Source: Oceanospirillum sp047518265
GTDB taxonomy: Bacteria; Pseudomonadota; Gammaproteobacteria; Pseudomonadales; Halomonadaceae
Direction: 5' to 3'
Assembly: GCA_047518265.1 (NCBI GenBank)
Contig: JAKZRG010000004.1
Span: 163,777 to 227,776, forward strand
DNA length: 64,000 bases
Part shown: piece after piece, positions 26,649 to 35,811 of the stretch
Layout: every line of letters begins with the position of its first letter
Numbering within the stretch: the stretch's first letter is position 1
Notes under the pieces: generated by a model
The model's database searches: none
Seen by the model: the letters and a program-made list of their open reading frames with translations, nothing else
Told to the model about the DNA's origin: nothing
Program-made: the position numbers and the translations under genes

Positions 26649-27277
26649 AGTTGAGACAGCGCCTGTTTTGTTTGGGCCTTACTTGTCTCTGATAAGTAAG
26701 GCATTTCCAAAGCGATTAGCTGTTGCAACACGGCAAATAGATGTTCTTGGCGAATATCTTCTTCACTGATCCCTTTTGCTGTACGCAGATAGCTACCCCA
26801 GCTGGTTAGGACGAGCCATATATTCAGCGCAAGAAGCGGTATTTCTTCTTCTGTGATCTGCATAATATCAGCATCACGTAAGCGCTTTAAAATATTGCCT
26901 GCTTGAGCAATACCGTTATTGGCAATTAATTGGTAACGCTGCTGTAATTCTTGATCATTGGCTAACATGCCAACGAGATCACGATGTAGGAAGCGGTAAT
27001 TCCAAAATACCTGCAGCATTTTTTCCAGTAATTTAGCTTGATCATCTAACGTAATCGCCCGATCTTGAGGCAGATCAAATAAAGCCGCAAGGCTCTCTTC
27101 ATATTGATCAAAAATCCGAGCAATAATGTCGGATTTATTACGGTAGTGATAATATAAATTACCAGGCGAAATTTTAAGGTGTGCGGCAATATGATTGGTT
27201 GTGATCTTGCGCTCACCATGGGTGTTAAACAGCTCAAGGGCTGCTTGGACAATCCGGTCTTTGGTTTTCACAGTCAT
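26636..27277 (-). CDS. TetR/AcrR-family transcriptional regulator
   Basis: This 213-residue protein has a TetR N-terminal helix-turn-helix (residues about 10-55, ITTNHIAAHLKISPGNLYYHY) and a helical ligand-binding domain. The ligand is unknown. The ATG at 27277 is preferred over an in-frame TTG seven codons upstream. It is convergent with rsmD and divergent from coaD. The 298-bp gap to coaD contains no gene; it probably holds both promoters. Confidence 0.85.
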   Translation of the reverse strand: MTVKTKDRIVQAALELFNTHGERKITTNHIAAHLKISPGNLYYHYRNKSDIIARIFDQYEESLAALFDLPQDRAITLDDQAKLLEKMLQVFWNYRFLHRDLVGMLANDQELQQRYQLIANNGIAQAGNILKRLRDADIMQITEEEIPLLALNIWLVLTSWGSYLRTAKGISEEDIRQEHLFAVLQQLIALEMPYLSETSKAQTKQALSQLQPS

Positions 27278-27575
27278 AGTCTCGGGTTTCGCACTCAATC
27301 TAACTTACGGATATTGCTTTTATTTAGTTTTAGTTATTAAAAGCATTGCAAATATAGCATTAAAATCTGAGCAAATCTGTGATGCAGGCTAATTATTCGA
27401 TAACTTAAAGTAATTACTTTAGTTGAAGATAATATTATTTTCCTAGTAAAAGGCCGCATATTTTATCCAGCTTTGGTCTTAGCTATAAGGATATAGCACA
27501 TAGAAGTTTGTACCCATGAGGCAATTTGTTTAACATTCAGCCACTTTAAAACCCGTGCATGATCAGGAAATGGCG

Positions 27576-28058
27576 ATGACTACGGTTGTTTATCCCGGAA
27601 CGTTTGATCCGATTACCAATGGACACACCGATCTGGTTGAACGAGCCAGTCGGATTTTTGACAAAGTTATTTTGGCGATTGCTGCTAGCCCGCGCAAAAA
27701 ACCTCTGTTGCCCTTGGAACAGCGAGTGGCACTGGCGGAGTCGGTAGTCAGCCAATATGGCAATGTTGAAGTGTGTGGTTTTGATTGTCTGCTGACAGAC
27801 TTTTTAGAACAGCAACAGGCGCGAGTTATTATGCGTGGATTGCGCGCAGTGTCTGATTTTGAATATGAGCTGCAGTTGGCAAACCTTAATCGGGCGATCT
27901 CGTCTGATGTAGAAAGTATTTTCCTCACACCTGAAGAGCGAAATTCTTATATCTCATCTACTCTGGTGAGAGAGATTTCTAGCCTTGACGGGGATGTGAG
28001 TAAGTTTGTGCACCCAATTGTTGCTCAAGCATTAAAAGAACATTTTAAAAACGATTAA
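27576..28058 (+). CDS. coaD: Pantetheine-phosphate adenylyltransferase
   Basis: This 160-residue enzyme (E. coli 159) starts MTTVVYPGTFDPITNGH, with the nucleotidyltransferase HxGH-type motif TNGH. It also has the ISSTLVREIS motif near the C-terminus. It makes dephospho-CoA from phosphopantetheine and ATP. The ATG at 27576 is chosen because AGGA lies seven bases upstream; ATGs at 27570 and further upstream are in frame. It is followed by a ferredoxin gene as in Pseudomonas. Confidence 0.95.
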   Translation: MTTVVYPGTFDPITNGHTDLVERASRIFDKVILAIAASPRKKPLLPLEQRVALAESVVSQYGNVEVCGFDCLLTDFLEQQQARVIMRGLRAVSDFEYELQLANLNRAISSDVESIFLTPEERNSYISSTLVREISSLDGDVSKFVHPIVAQALKEHFKND

Positions 28059-28086
28059 GCATGATTAGCTTTGATGAGGTAGCGTT

Positions 28087-28341
28087 ATGGCTTTGCTGAT
28101 TACCGACGAGTGCATCAACTGTGATGTATGTGAACCTGAATGTCCCAATGGTGCAATCGCTCAGGGTGATGAGATCTATGAAATTGATCCAAACCTGTGT
28201 ACTGAATGTGTAGGTCACTACGACGAACCTCAGTGTGTACTGGTATGTCCGGTAGAGTGTATTCCAAAGGATCCAGAAAATGTGGAATCTAAGGATGAAC
28301 TGATGGAGAAGTACAAGATTATCCAGGCTTCTCTGGGTTAA
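28087..28341 (+). CDS. YfhL-family 2[4Fe-4S] ferredoxin
   Basis: This 84-residue ferredoxin has two cysteine clusters: CINCDVCEPECP and CTECVGHYDEPQCVLVCPVEC. The second has the longer loop between cysteines and the C-terminal helix extension characteristic of the YfhL/AlvinFdx type, which have very low and split potentials. The partner enzyme is unknown. It is transcribed after coaD (28 bp gap) and ends in a strong terminator. Confidence 0.93.
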   Translation: MALLITDECINCDVCEPECPNGAIAQGDEIYEIDPNLCTECVGHYDEPQCVLVCPVECIPKDPENVESKDELMEKYKIIQASLG

Positions 28342-28356
28342 TCTTTACTCTGCTCC

Positions 28357-28395
28357 AAAAATGCAGCGTTCAGCAATGGGCGCTGCATTTTTTTT
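28357..28395 (+). terminator. Terminator after the ferredoxin gene
   Basis: AATGCAGCG pairs with CGCTGCATT across a 12-nt loop, flanked by an A tract and eight Ts. Confidence 0.88.
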
Positions 28396-28436
28396 GCCCA
28401 AATACTTCTCGATCCGTTTGTCTGATGATGTGAAAC

Positions 28437-29738
28437 ATGAGTATCAATAAAAAAATTTGGGCGCTAGCCCTGCCTATTATTCTCTCCAATATCAGCGTAC
28501 CTCTATTGGGTTTGGTGGATACGGCGGTGGTAGGGCATCTTTCCTCCTCATTATATCTAGCAGGTGTGACCTTAGGCGCTACCCTATTTAGTTTTCTATT
28601 TTGGGGGTTTGGTTTTTTACGTATGGGAACCACGGGTGTTGTAGCGCAGGCGGCAGGGCAAAAGGATTACCAGCAAGTTGTTGTATTGCTACAGCAGGGC
28701 ATTGTTTTAGCGATTATTGTGGCAGGTGCATTGCTGTTAGGTCAGTCATTCTTAATACCCGTTGGCTTGGAACTATTAACTTCAGATTTAACAATATCCC
28801 GTGTTGCGGCGGAATATGCAGGGATACGGATCTGGGCTGCCCCGGCCGTGCTGATCAATTACGTTTTATTAGGTTGGTTTTTAGGTTTACAAAACAGTCG
28901 CTTCTCCTTGTTGATGTTACTCCTGGGTAATAGCCTGAATATTATTCTGGATTTGGTATTTGTTTTAGTTTTGCAATGGCAAGTGAGTGGTGTGGCCTTT
29001 GCTTCTGTTTTAGCCGATTACGCAACACTGCTAGTGGGGTTAACACTGGCTTTTAAACGGGTGACTGCATTATTACCGGATTGGCAGTTATCTCTGGGGA
29101 AAGGAAAAGATTTCCGTCGCTTATTGCAGGTTAATCAGCAGTTGCTGGTGAGAACCTGGATCTTATTATGGGCCATTGCCTTTTTTACGGCGCAAGGGGC
29201 AGAACAAGGGGCTGATGTTCTGGCCGCTAATGCTATTTTGATGCAGATGGTGATGTTTGCGTCTTATGCTCTGGATGGTTTTGCTCATAGTGCTGAAGCG
29301 CTTGTCGGTGAAGCAAGCGGTGCCAAAAATAATCAACAGATGAAAGTGATTATTTGGCATAGTGCTATTTTAAGCTTTATTGCTGCTGGAATATGCAGCT
29401 TGCTCTATGGGCTATTAGGCACTCAGATTGTTGGTTTAATGACAAATATTCCAGAGGTATTGCTGTTAGCTGAAGAGTATTTGATCTGGGCGATGCTTAT
29501 TCCGATATTTGCTGTCGGTAGTTATCTATTTGATGGGGTTTATATCGGGCTGACGCGAGCTGATATTATGCGTAATAGTGTCATATTGGCGACATTACTT
29601 TATCTTTTTGTTTGGTTTTTTAGTCAGGTTTGGGGAAATACAGGTCTCTGGTTGGCCTTTAGTTTCTTTATGTTATTCCGCTCTTTGGGACTCTTTGGTC
29701 ATTACTGGTGTTATATAAAACCTGAACTTGACCGATAA
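28437..29738 (+). CDS. MATE-family exporter, DinF type
   Basis: This 433-residue protein has twelve membrane helices in two MatE repeats. The opening IWALALPIILSNISVPLLGLVDTAVVGHL is diagnostic of the DinF branch, which expels organic cations or oxidised compounds using sodium or proton gradients. The substrate here is unknown. The ATG has a weak ribosome binding site, only 42 bp after the ferredoxin terminator. A 295-bp gap with a large hairpin follows. Confidence 0.88.
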   Translation: MSINKKIWALALPIILSNISVPLLGLVDTAVVGHLSSSLYLAGVTLGATLFSFLFWGFGFLRMGTTGVVAQAAGQKDYQQVVVLLQQGIVLAIIVAGALLLGQSFLIPVGLELLTSDLTISRVAAEYAGIRIWAAPAVLINYVLLGWFLGLQNSRFSLLMLLLGNSLNIILDLVFVLVLQWQVSGVAFASVLADYATLLVGLTLAFKRVTALLPDWQLSLGKGKDFRRLLQVNQQLLVRTWILLWAIAFFTAQGAEQGADVLAANAILMQMVMFASYALDGFAHSAEALVGEASGAKNNQQMKVIIWHSAILSFIAAGICSLLYGLLGTQIVGLMTNIPEVLLLAEEYLIWAMLIPIFAVGSYLFDGVYIGLTRADIMRNSVILATLLYLFVWFFSQVWGNTGLWLAFSFFMLFRSLGLFGHYWCYIKPELDR

Positions 29739-29793
29739 TAGAGTGATACCCGTATTTAGAACGTTGTTGTTAAGCAGTCCTACATAATTTTTT

Positions 29794-29827
29794 CTATTCT
29801 CACCGGCCTGTTGGCCGGTGAGAATAG
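29794..29827. repeat. Perfect 15-bp inverted repeat, hairpin
   Basis: CTATTCTCACCGGCC and GGCCGGTGAGAATAG are exact inverses around a TGTT loop. There is no T tract on either side, so it is not a standard intrinsic terminator. It lies in the 295-bp gap between the MATE gene and the sensor kinase gene, which otherwise shows no gene. Confidence 0.8.
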
Positions 29828-30033
29828 GGGTAAAATGTCGAAAGACTTTAGTGCCAGTGCTTATTGGTTCAGTGATACGGGTCACAGTTTTTATTCGGCA
29901 CATTATTTTCGAGATACTTTTAGAGCCGCAATTGTTATATTTTATTTGCATTTTAATCGGCAAATATTTTTCATTATTACATCAAAGAATACATATGATA
30001 CGCGTGTGAAAATCTGTTGCAGGAGCAGAGCGG

Positions 30034-32568
30034 ATGCCCTCTAAATCGGTTGGTATAGGGATTCGGGCAAAACTTATAGCCCTATTTTTAGTCATAAAAA
30101 TTGTACCTCTGATTTTGCTGGCGCTCTTTGCTTGGCAGGGGGTGCTATATCTTGCCGATCGATTGGGTGCAGAGACGGATCTGTTAAATAGAGAAGTGCG
30201 CTCAACCGTAGCTGATATGGGGGCAACTTTTAGCAGAGAAGCTGAAAAGGCGCTTAATGATAGAGCTAGGGAAGAGCTGGAGCGTTTAACAACAGATACT
30301 GCTAGAGCCGTGGCTGATTTTTTATATGCCAGGGACCAAGATCTCCTGCAGGCAGCAGCTCTACCCATCGATAAAAAAAGTTATCAAGATTTTATTCAAC
30401 AGCACCGTCGACGTTTAGTCGATGAAGGTCAATGGCGTTTAGCCAGTGACGGTTCTGCTTGGGTGTCACCAGAGCAACATCTGGATAACTTCCAAAAAGT
30501 GACCTCGACTAACCCCGAAAATAGACAAGATTTCCACTATCGGGCACCGGAGCGTGTTCAGGCCAGTCGTAATGTGCCCTTATTCCATGAGATAACCTTT
30601 GTCGATTTGCAAGGTATGGAAAAAATTAAGGTACAAACCAGTGATTTATTGCCTGCTGATTTAAGAGATATCTCAAAAAAGGAAAATACTTGGAGTAAAG
30701 CGGAAACGTATTTTTCTGATATTAAGACGTTAAAAGCTGGTGAAATCTATGTTTCTGAAGTGATTGGCCCTTATGTTCCTTCTCGTATTATAGGGACGGT
30801 GACGCCTGCTAGTGCTCAAACGCGTAGTCTCGCTTTTGAGCCAGAAAAAGAAGCCTATGCTGGCCGCGAGAATCCTCTAGGTAAGCGCTTTCAAGGTATT
30901 GTTCGTTGGGCAACACCCGTGGTGCGTAATAGCAAGGTATTGGGTTATATAACACTGGCTCTAAATCATGACCATCTGATGTCCTTTACGAATCACCTTT
31001 TGCCCAATGATGAGCGCTATACCGCTATTGCTGATGCGAGTAAGGGCAATTATGCATTTATGTGGGATTATCAGGATCGTAATATTGCGCACCCCCGACA
31101 TCACTCTATTATGGGCTTTGATCCTGATACGGGAGAAAGAGCCGTTCCTTGGTTGGATAGGGAATTGTACAGAGCTTGGCAGGAAAGCGGCTTAGCGTTA
31201 AAAGATTATTTATCCGGTGTCAGAAAGTTTGATAGTCAGAGTCGTAGTAAAAGACCTGAAAAAGCTTTAATCAAATCCGGTAATTTAGGTCTGGATTGTC
31301 GGTATTTAAACTTTGCACCTCAATGTAATGGTTGGTATGACCTCACTCAGTTTGGTGGCTCGGGTTCTTTCTTGATTCGCTGGAGCGGTGTGTGGAAGCT
31401 AACCACTGCAGCAACGATTCCTTATTACTCCGGCCCATATGCCAACTCCCCTAGAGGGTTTGGCTTTGTCACCATAGGGGCGAATATTGATGATTTCCAA
31501 CAACCTGCCAAGCAAACAGCAGCAGAGATGGATATTAAGGTTGCGGAATTAAGCGATAGCCTGAAGCAGCGTCAGAGTGATCTTCTGACGATCATTGATG
31601 ACATTATGCAGGATATTGCCGTCAACCTAAGTGCATCGACCTTGGTGATGATTGCGGTTGTCGTCGTGATAGCGATTTGGATCGCCTCTTTGATTACAAG
31701 CTTAGTGAATTATTTCAGCTCAGGCCTACGAAAGATCGAAACAGGTGACTACAGTTTCCGTTTTGAGCAGCAGAGAAGAGATGAATTAGGACAGTTAAGT
31801 GATGCTTTGAATCATATGGCGGACAGTGTCGAGGCTTCCTTTGAATTATCTGACCAAGCCCGGAAAGAAGCTGAGAAAGCCAGTCAGATGAAAAATGATT
31901 TTTTGGCTCGGATGTCTCATGAATTACGCACTCCATTGAACGGTATTCTAGGTTTCTCCGAAGTGTTACAAATGGAGCAGAAGGATGCTGAAACCATGGA
32001 ATATGCTGGGATTATTAATGCCAGTGGTCAGCATTTGTTGCATTTAGTCGATGATATTCTGGATCTGGCTAAAATAGATGCGGATCAGTTGCTCCTGACG
32101 ATACAGCCAATAGAACTACATAAATGGTTAATTGCGTTGGTTAACAGCCATAAACATGGCGCAGAACAAAAGAATTTACAGTTAACCCTTCAGGCAGAGT
32201 GCTCTGCTGATTTTGTAATCTACACCGATGATACTCGTTTACGTCAGATCCTAAATAACCTGTTAGATAATGCGATTAAATTTACAGGGAAGGGCAGCAT
32301 TCAATTGCAGGTTACTCAGCAGGATGATCACGTTTATTTTGACCTATTTGATACAGGGGGTGGTATTCCAGAGTCTGCTCAGGCCTATGTTTTTGAAGCT
32401 TTCCGACAAGGTTCAGAGTTTGTTTCAAGATATCATGGGGGGACAGGTTTAGGCTTGGCGATTGTTAAAGAATTATCAGAGCTCATGGGTGGCACTGTTA
32501 CTCTGGTGGAGTCGAGCTCTGATGGCTCCCATTTCCGTGTGATTCTCCCCGTAGCGCCTACGGAATAA
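30034..32568 (+). CDS. Membrane sensor histidine kinase with large periplasmic (dCACHE-like) domain
   Basis: This 844-residue protein has a first membrane helix (about 14-40), a large periplasmic sensing region (about 41-530, dCACHE-like, including WDYQDRNIAHPRHHSIMGFD), a second helix (about 535-560), a HAMP linker (about 560-610), a HisKA domain with phosphorylatable His629 (ARMSHELRTPLNG) and an HATPase domain (N box QILNNLLDNAIKF, G1 box FDTGGGIP near 773, G2 GGTGLGLAIVKEL). There is no receiver domain of its own. It is convergent with a single-domain response regulator 80 bp away, its likely partner. The signal is unknown. Confidence 0.92.
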   Translation: MPSKSVGIGIRAKLIALFLVIKIVPLILLALFAWQGVLYLADRLGAETDLLNREVRSTVADMGATFSREAEKALNDRAREELERLTTDTARAVADFLYARDQDLLQAAALPIDKKSYQDFIQQHRRRLVDEGQWRLASDGSAWVSPEQHLDNFQKVTSTNPENRQDFHYRAPERVQASRNVPLFHEITFVDLQGMEKIKVQTSDLLPADLRDISKKENTWSKAETYFSDIKTLKAGEIYVSEVIGPYVPSRIIGTVTPASAQTRSLAFEPEKEAYAGRENPLGKRFQGIVRWATPVVRNSKVLGYITLALNHDHLMSFTNHLLPNDERYTAIADASKGNYAFMWDYQDRNIAHPRHHSIMGFDPDTGERAVPWLDRELYRAWQESGLALKDYLSGVRKFDSQSRSKRPEKALIKSGNLGLDCRYLNFAPQCNGWYDLTQFGGSGSFLIRWSGVWKLTTAATIPYYSGPYANSPRGFGFVTIGANIDDFQQPAKQTAAEMDIKVAELSDSLKQRQSDLLTIIDDIMQDIAVNLSASTLVMIAVVVVIAIWIASLITSLVNYFSSGLRKIETGDYSFRFEQQRRDELGQLSDALNHMADSVEASFELSDQARKEAEKASQMKNDFLARMSHELRTPLNGILGFSEVLQMEQKDAETMEYAGIINASGQHLLHLVDDILDLAKIDADQLLLTIQPIELHKWLIALVNSHKHGAEQKNLQLTLQAECSADFVIYTDDTRLRQILNNLLDNAIKFTGKGSIQLQVTQQDDHVYFDLFDTGGGIPESAQAYVFEAFRQGSEFVSRYHGGTGLGLAIVKELSELMGGTVTLVESSSDGSHFRVILPVAPTE

Positions 32569-32648
32569 ACGGCTTTCTGTCGGGTTTAGCAAAACGCTCT
32601 AGACCGAATGGTAACTCTCTGTTGTTATAGAGTCTTTGGCTCTAGTTT

Positions 32649-33020
32649 CTAGGTTTGCTCTTGCTTTTGTCCTTCTAAGGCTGCGAGTAAACTGGCAACA
32701 GAGATAGGCTTAATCACAATATCATCAAAGCCTTCGGACATAATCTGGTTCTTTTCATTTTCCATGGCATGGGCTGTATAGGCAACGATGCGTAAATGGC
32801 TCAAATCTGCCTGAGCTCGAAGCCGGTGACAAACTTCTATACCATCTATTTCTGGCATATTAATATCTAGGAGCACATGACTAAAGCTCGATAAGTCTTC
32901 TCGGGCCAGAGCTTCTGGACCACCTATTGCTTCAGTGGTATCCCACCCATTTTTTCCCAATATGACGGTGGCTATTTTCCGGTTAGAGGGAATGTCGTCC
33001 ACAATCAAAATACGTTTCAT
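32649..33020 (-). CDS. Single-domain response regulator (CheY-like)
   Basis: This 123-residue protein is a lone receiver domain: DD8-9, phospho-acceptor Asp52 (LLDINMPEIDG), Thr82 (AYTAH) and Lys104 (VIKPIS). There is no output domain, so it acts by protein contact or as a phosphate relay/sink. It converges on the sensor kinase gene, which lacks its own receiver; pairing is inferred from position. An R1 repeat lies 33 bp upstream of its start. Confidence 0.9.
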   Translation of the reverse strand: MKRILIVDDIPSNRKIATVILGKNGWDTTEAIGGPEALAREDLSSFSHVLLDINMPEIDGIEVCHRLRAQADLSHLRIVAYTAHAMENEKNQIMSEGFDDIVIKPISVASLLAALEGQKQEQT

Positions 33021-33052
33021 GGGAAGGCCTTTTATAGTGATAAGACGATTAA

Positions 33053-33151
33053 TACCAATTCCGATAATTGCTGATAGATGAAGCGGGTGAATCTGTGTCA
33101 GTCTCAGAGTACTCGAAAATAGATATCACGGATAATCTATCGGGAATGGTA
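33053..33151. repeat. Dispersed intergenic repeat R1, copy 4
   Basis: This 99-bp element has ends TACCAATTCCGATAA and CTATCGGGAATGGTA. It lies between the response regulator and the glycosylase gene, both on the minus strand. Confidence 0.8.
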
Positions 33152-33219
33152 CAAACTAACAAAAAATACTCTGCTTTTCTGTGAAAATTTGTCAATAGAT
33201 CCCTTCGCTTTATACGGGC

Positions 33220-33825
33220 TTAATTGCTTGGATGTTTCAGTATAGTTTTAATTCTTTGCTGGAGAACAGGCAGGACGTTAATTTCAAACCAAGGGTTTCT
33301 TTTGAGCCACAAGGTATTACGTGGTGACGGATGAGGTAATGGCAGTTTATCTGGAAACCACTGTTGCCATCCTTGTACTGTTTCGGTCAGTGTTTTGGCT
33401 CTATTCTCTAGATAATATTGTTGAGCGTATTGACCAATAAGGAGAGTGAACTCTAGGTGAGGCAGTTGTTCTAATACCTTTTCATGCCATAAGGGAGCGC
33501 ATTCAGGCCGTGGCGGTAGATCTCCAGACTTCCCTTTACCGGGATAACAGAGGCCCATAGGCATAATGGCAATATTCTCTTCATTATAAAACTCATCGTC
33601 TGTTAAACCTAACCACTGACGTAGCCGCTTACCGCTGGCATCATCCCAAGGAATGGAACTTGTGTGCACTTTAGTACCAGGTGCTTGCCCGATAATAAGT
33701 ATTTTTGCACTGCTTTTACCCCGAATAATCGGATTTGGGCCAAGGGGAAGGTGGTTTACACACTCCTGGCAATGCCTGATCTGTTCAAACAATTGGCTCA
33801 AGGCTATTTGGTTTTTATCTGGCAT
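33220..33825 (-). CDS. Uracil-DNA glycosylase superfamily protein with possible Fe-S cysteines
   Basis: This 201-residue protein belongs to the UDG superfamily (COG1573 type): motif 1 is GQAPG (46-50), where family 4/5 enzymes have GEAPG, and motif 2 is HPSPRN near the C-terminus. Four cysteines at about 19, 22, 93 and 109 (C-x2-C-x70-C-x15-C) match the [4Fe-4S] spacing of family 4/5 enzymes. The function as a uracil or other damaged-base glycosylase is inferred; the Glu-to-Gln change in motif 1 and the SSIPWDDASGKRL loop set it apart from standard enzymes. It is a single gene. Confidence 0.8.
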   Translation of the reverse strand: MPDKNQIALSQLFEQIRHCQECVNHLPLGPNPIIRGKSSAKILIIGQAPGTKVHTSSIPWDDASGKRLRQWLGLTDDEFYNEENIAIMPMGLCYPGKGKSGDLPPRPECAPLWHEKVLEQLPHLEFTLLIGQYAQQYYLENRAKTLTETVQGWQQWFPDKLPLPHPSPRNTLWLKRNPWFEINVLPVLQQRIKTILKHPSN

Positions 33826-34074
33826 TCTCTTGCCTCGTATCAGTCGGTGTTTTATTGCCCGGTAGTAAGAATTAAAAATGTATTTTATTGGCAGTAATCA
33901 CTAATATATGTAACATTATGTAATTGCGATGATATCGAGTAATCAATCTAATAAAGGGTTGTATAAGACGGGTCGGCAAAAAGTAAACTTCTCATACTAC
34001 CTGCCTTACTTAGGGATAGCCTTATCAACGTTACTCTGCATTTCTCTGCTTGCCTGGTCTAGGAGACCCGCTTT

Positions 34075-35691
34075 ATGCCGTTATGCTCTATTTTTAATCA
34101 GCTAAAACAGGCTTACTTGGTCATTAATTTAGATGATTGGCTGCCTGTTGTGGTTAATTCAGCTGCGGCTCAGCTTTTGGCTGAAGATCTGGACTCCTTA
34201 CCTCAGAGTGAATTATGGCAAGGGTCACTTGTCCCTTTGCTAAATGACCATCATCAAGTGGATGATCCTGTTTTTTACCATAGAAAAACGCTCTTTCAAC
34301 TCAATTGCTCCAAGGTAAAAGAGTCCGGTTGTGATTATTTAGTCTTAAATATTACTAAAGCGACACCCTCGAAAGAGCAGCTGCATAATTTATTCAGTCT
34401 GCTGGATAATTTGGGAGCCTATGTTTACTGCAAAGATAAAAATTATCGTTATACCTTCGTGAACCGACAGGTTTGTGAGCTTTTTTCCTGTGAGCCGGAA
34501 CAAATTATTGGAAAAGATGATAGTGCTTTATTTGATAGCGCTACGGCTCAGCGTTTGATTAAAGAAAGTGATCAATTTGTTATTAATGATGCACAAACCA
34601 TAGAAAAAGAAGAAGTTAATTTCCTACCCCATCTCAATGAGCAGAGACACTACCTATCCGTTAAGAAACCATTATTTGACGATTTGGATAGGGTCTCTGG
34701 TTTATTTGGGATTTCTACTGATATCACCGAATTAAAACAAACCCAGCAAAAGCTCTATGAGAGCGAGCAACGGCTCAGCACTATTCTGGATAATGTGGGG
34801 GCCTATATCTTTATTAAAGATAGTGACTGTCGTTTCTGCTACATCAATAAAAAAACCGAAGAGCTGCTGCAATGTTCCAGTGATTCGGTGATGGGGCTTA
34901 ATAACTTTGAAATGTTCGATCAAGAACAGGCTGAGGAGTTTGAAGAGACGGATCGACAGGTTTTTGCTAATGGTCAACGCATTGATTGTTTGGAATGCCT
35001 TAATCTTGCAGGAGATATTCGATATTACTGGACCGTTAAAATCCCGTTGCAAAATGATCAGGGAGAGATTGACCGCTATATTGGAATTTCAACGGATATC
35101 ACTGAGCAAAAACGGTTGGAATATCAGGTTAGAGAGTCTAATCGTCAGTTACAAAATCAGGTTGATGAAATCAGCCGTCTAAGGGATGAATTACATATTC
35201 AGGCTACCCATGATGCTTTGACAGGGTTGTATAATCGGCGCTTTTTAGAAGAGCACGCCCATCTGGCTTTTACCGATAGCCAGCGAGGAGCCGCCAGTAT
35301 TCTGATGCTCGATGTGGATCATTTTAAAAGCGTGAATGATAGCCTGGGACATAAAAAGGGCGATGAAGTACTGCAGTTACTGGCTGGAGTGTTACGGGAA
35401 GAGTGTCGGGCGAATGATTTGGTTTGTCGTTATGGTGGTGAAGAGTTTTTAATTCTATTGCCGAATGCCGAAATTGATGTGGCTTATCAAAAGGCTGAAT
35501 GGATTCGCAAGCGCTACCAAAAAAGCGTAGAGCAAAAAATACCAGACGCTAAGGGCAGTACCGTTTCTATTGGCGTTGCAGCCTCTCCAAATAGCGGTAA
35601 AGACTTTATCTCTGTCTATCAAGCCGCGGATAAAGCACTGTATCGAGCGAAAAAAGAGGGGCGGAATCGTAGCATTAGGGCAGAGGGTTAA
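34075..35691 (+). CDS. PAS-PAS-GGDEF diguanylate cyclase
   Basis: This 538-residue cytoplasmic protein has an N-terminal PAS-like region (1-100), two clear PAS domains (about 105-225 and 230-350, each ending in GISTDITE), a coiled linker and a GGDEF domain (about 370-535). The active site is GGEEF (454-458) and the inhibitory RxxD is R445-D448. There is no membrane helix. It should synthesise cyclic di-GMP in response to a cytoplasmic cue sensed by PAS; a bound cofactor cannot be read from sequence. The 249 bp upstream hold no other gene. Confidence 0.9.
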   Translation: MPLCSIFNQLKQAYLVINLDDWLPVVVNSAAAQLLAEDLDSLPQSELWQGSLVPLLNDHHQVDDPVFYHRKTLFQLNCSKVKESGCDYLVLNITKATPSKEQLHNLFSLLDNLGAYVYCKDKNYRYTFVNRQVCELFSCEPEQIIGKDDSALFDSATAQRLIKESDQFVINDAQTIEKEEVNFLPHLNEQRHYLSVKKPLFDDLDRVSGLFGISTDITELKQTQQKLYESEQRLSTILDNVGAYIFIKDSDCRFCYINKKTEELLQCSSDSVMGLNNFEMFDQEQAEEFEETDRQVFANGQRIDCLECLNLAGDIRYYWTVKIPLQNDQGEIDRYIGISTDITEQKRLEYQVRESNRQLQNQVDEISRLRDELHIQATHDALTGLYNRRFLEEHAHLAFTDSQRGAASILMLDVDHFKSVNDSLGHKKGDEVLQLLAGVLREECRANDLVCRYGGEEFLILLPNAEIDVAYQKAEWIRKRYQKSVEQKIPDAKGSTVSIGVAASPNSGKDFISVYQAADKALYRAKKEGRNRSIRAEG

Positions 35692-35811
35692 TCCATTTAT
35701 TGGTAATCTTTTGTAATATATTACTTTATTCTAAAACGTTAGCCTGATGCTTGCGGTGACAACGCATGGTCGTTGTTGATACATAAGTGATAACCCTCAG
35801 GCATACTTCAT

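Noticed and set aside
33098..33110. An AGTACT core resembling a SlmA-binding site inside an R1 repeat.
   Set aside because: Only the central six bases match the palindromic consensus, which is expected by chance.
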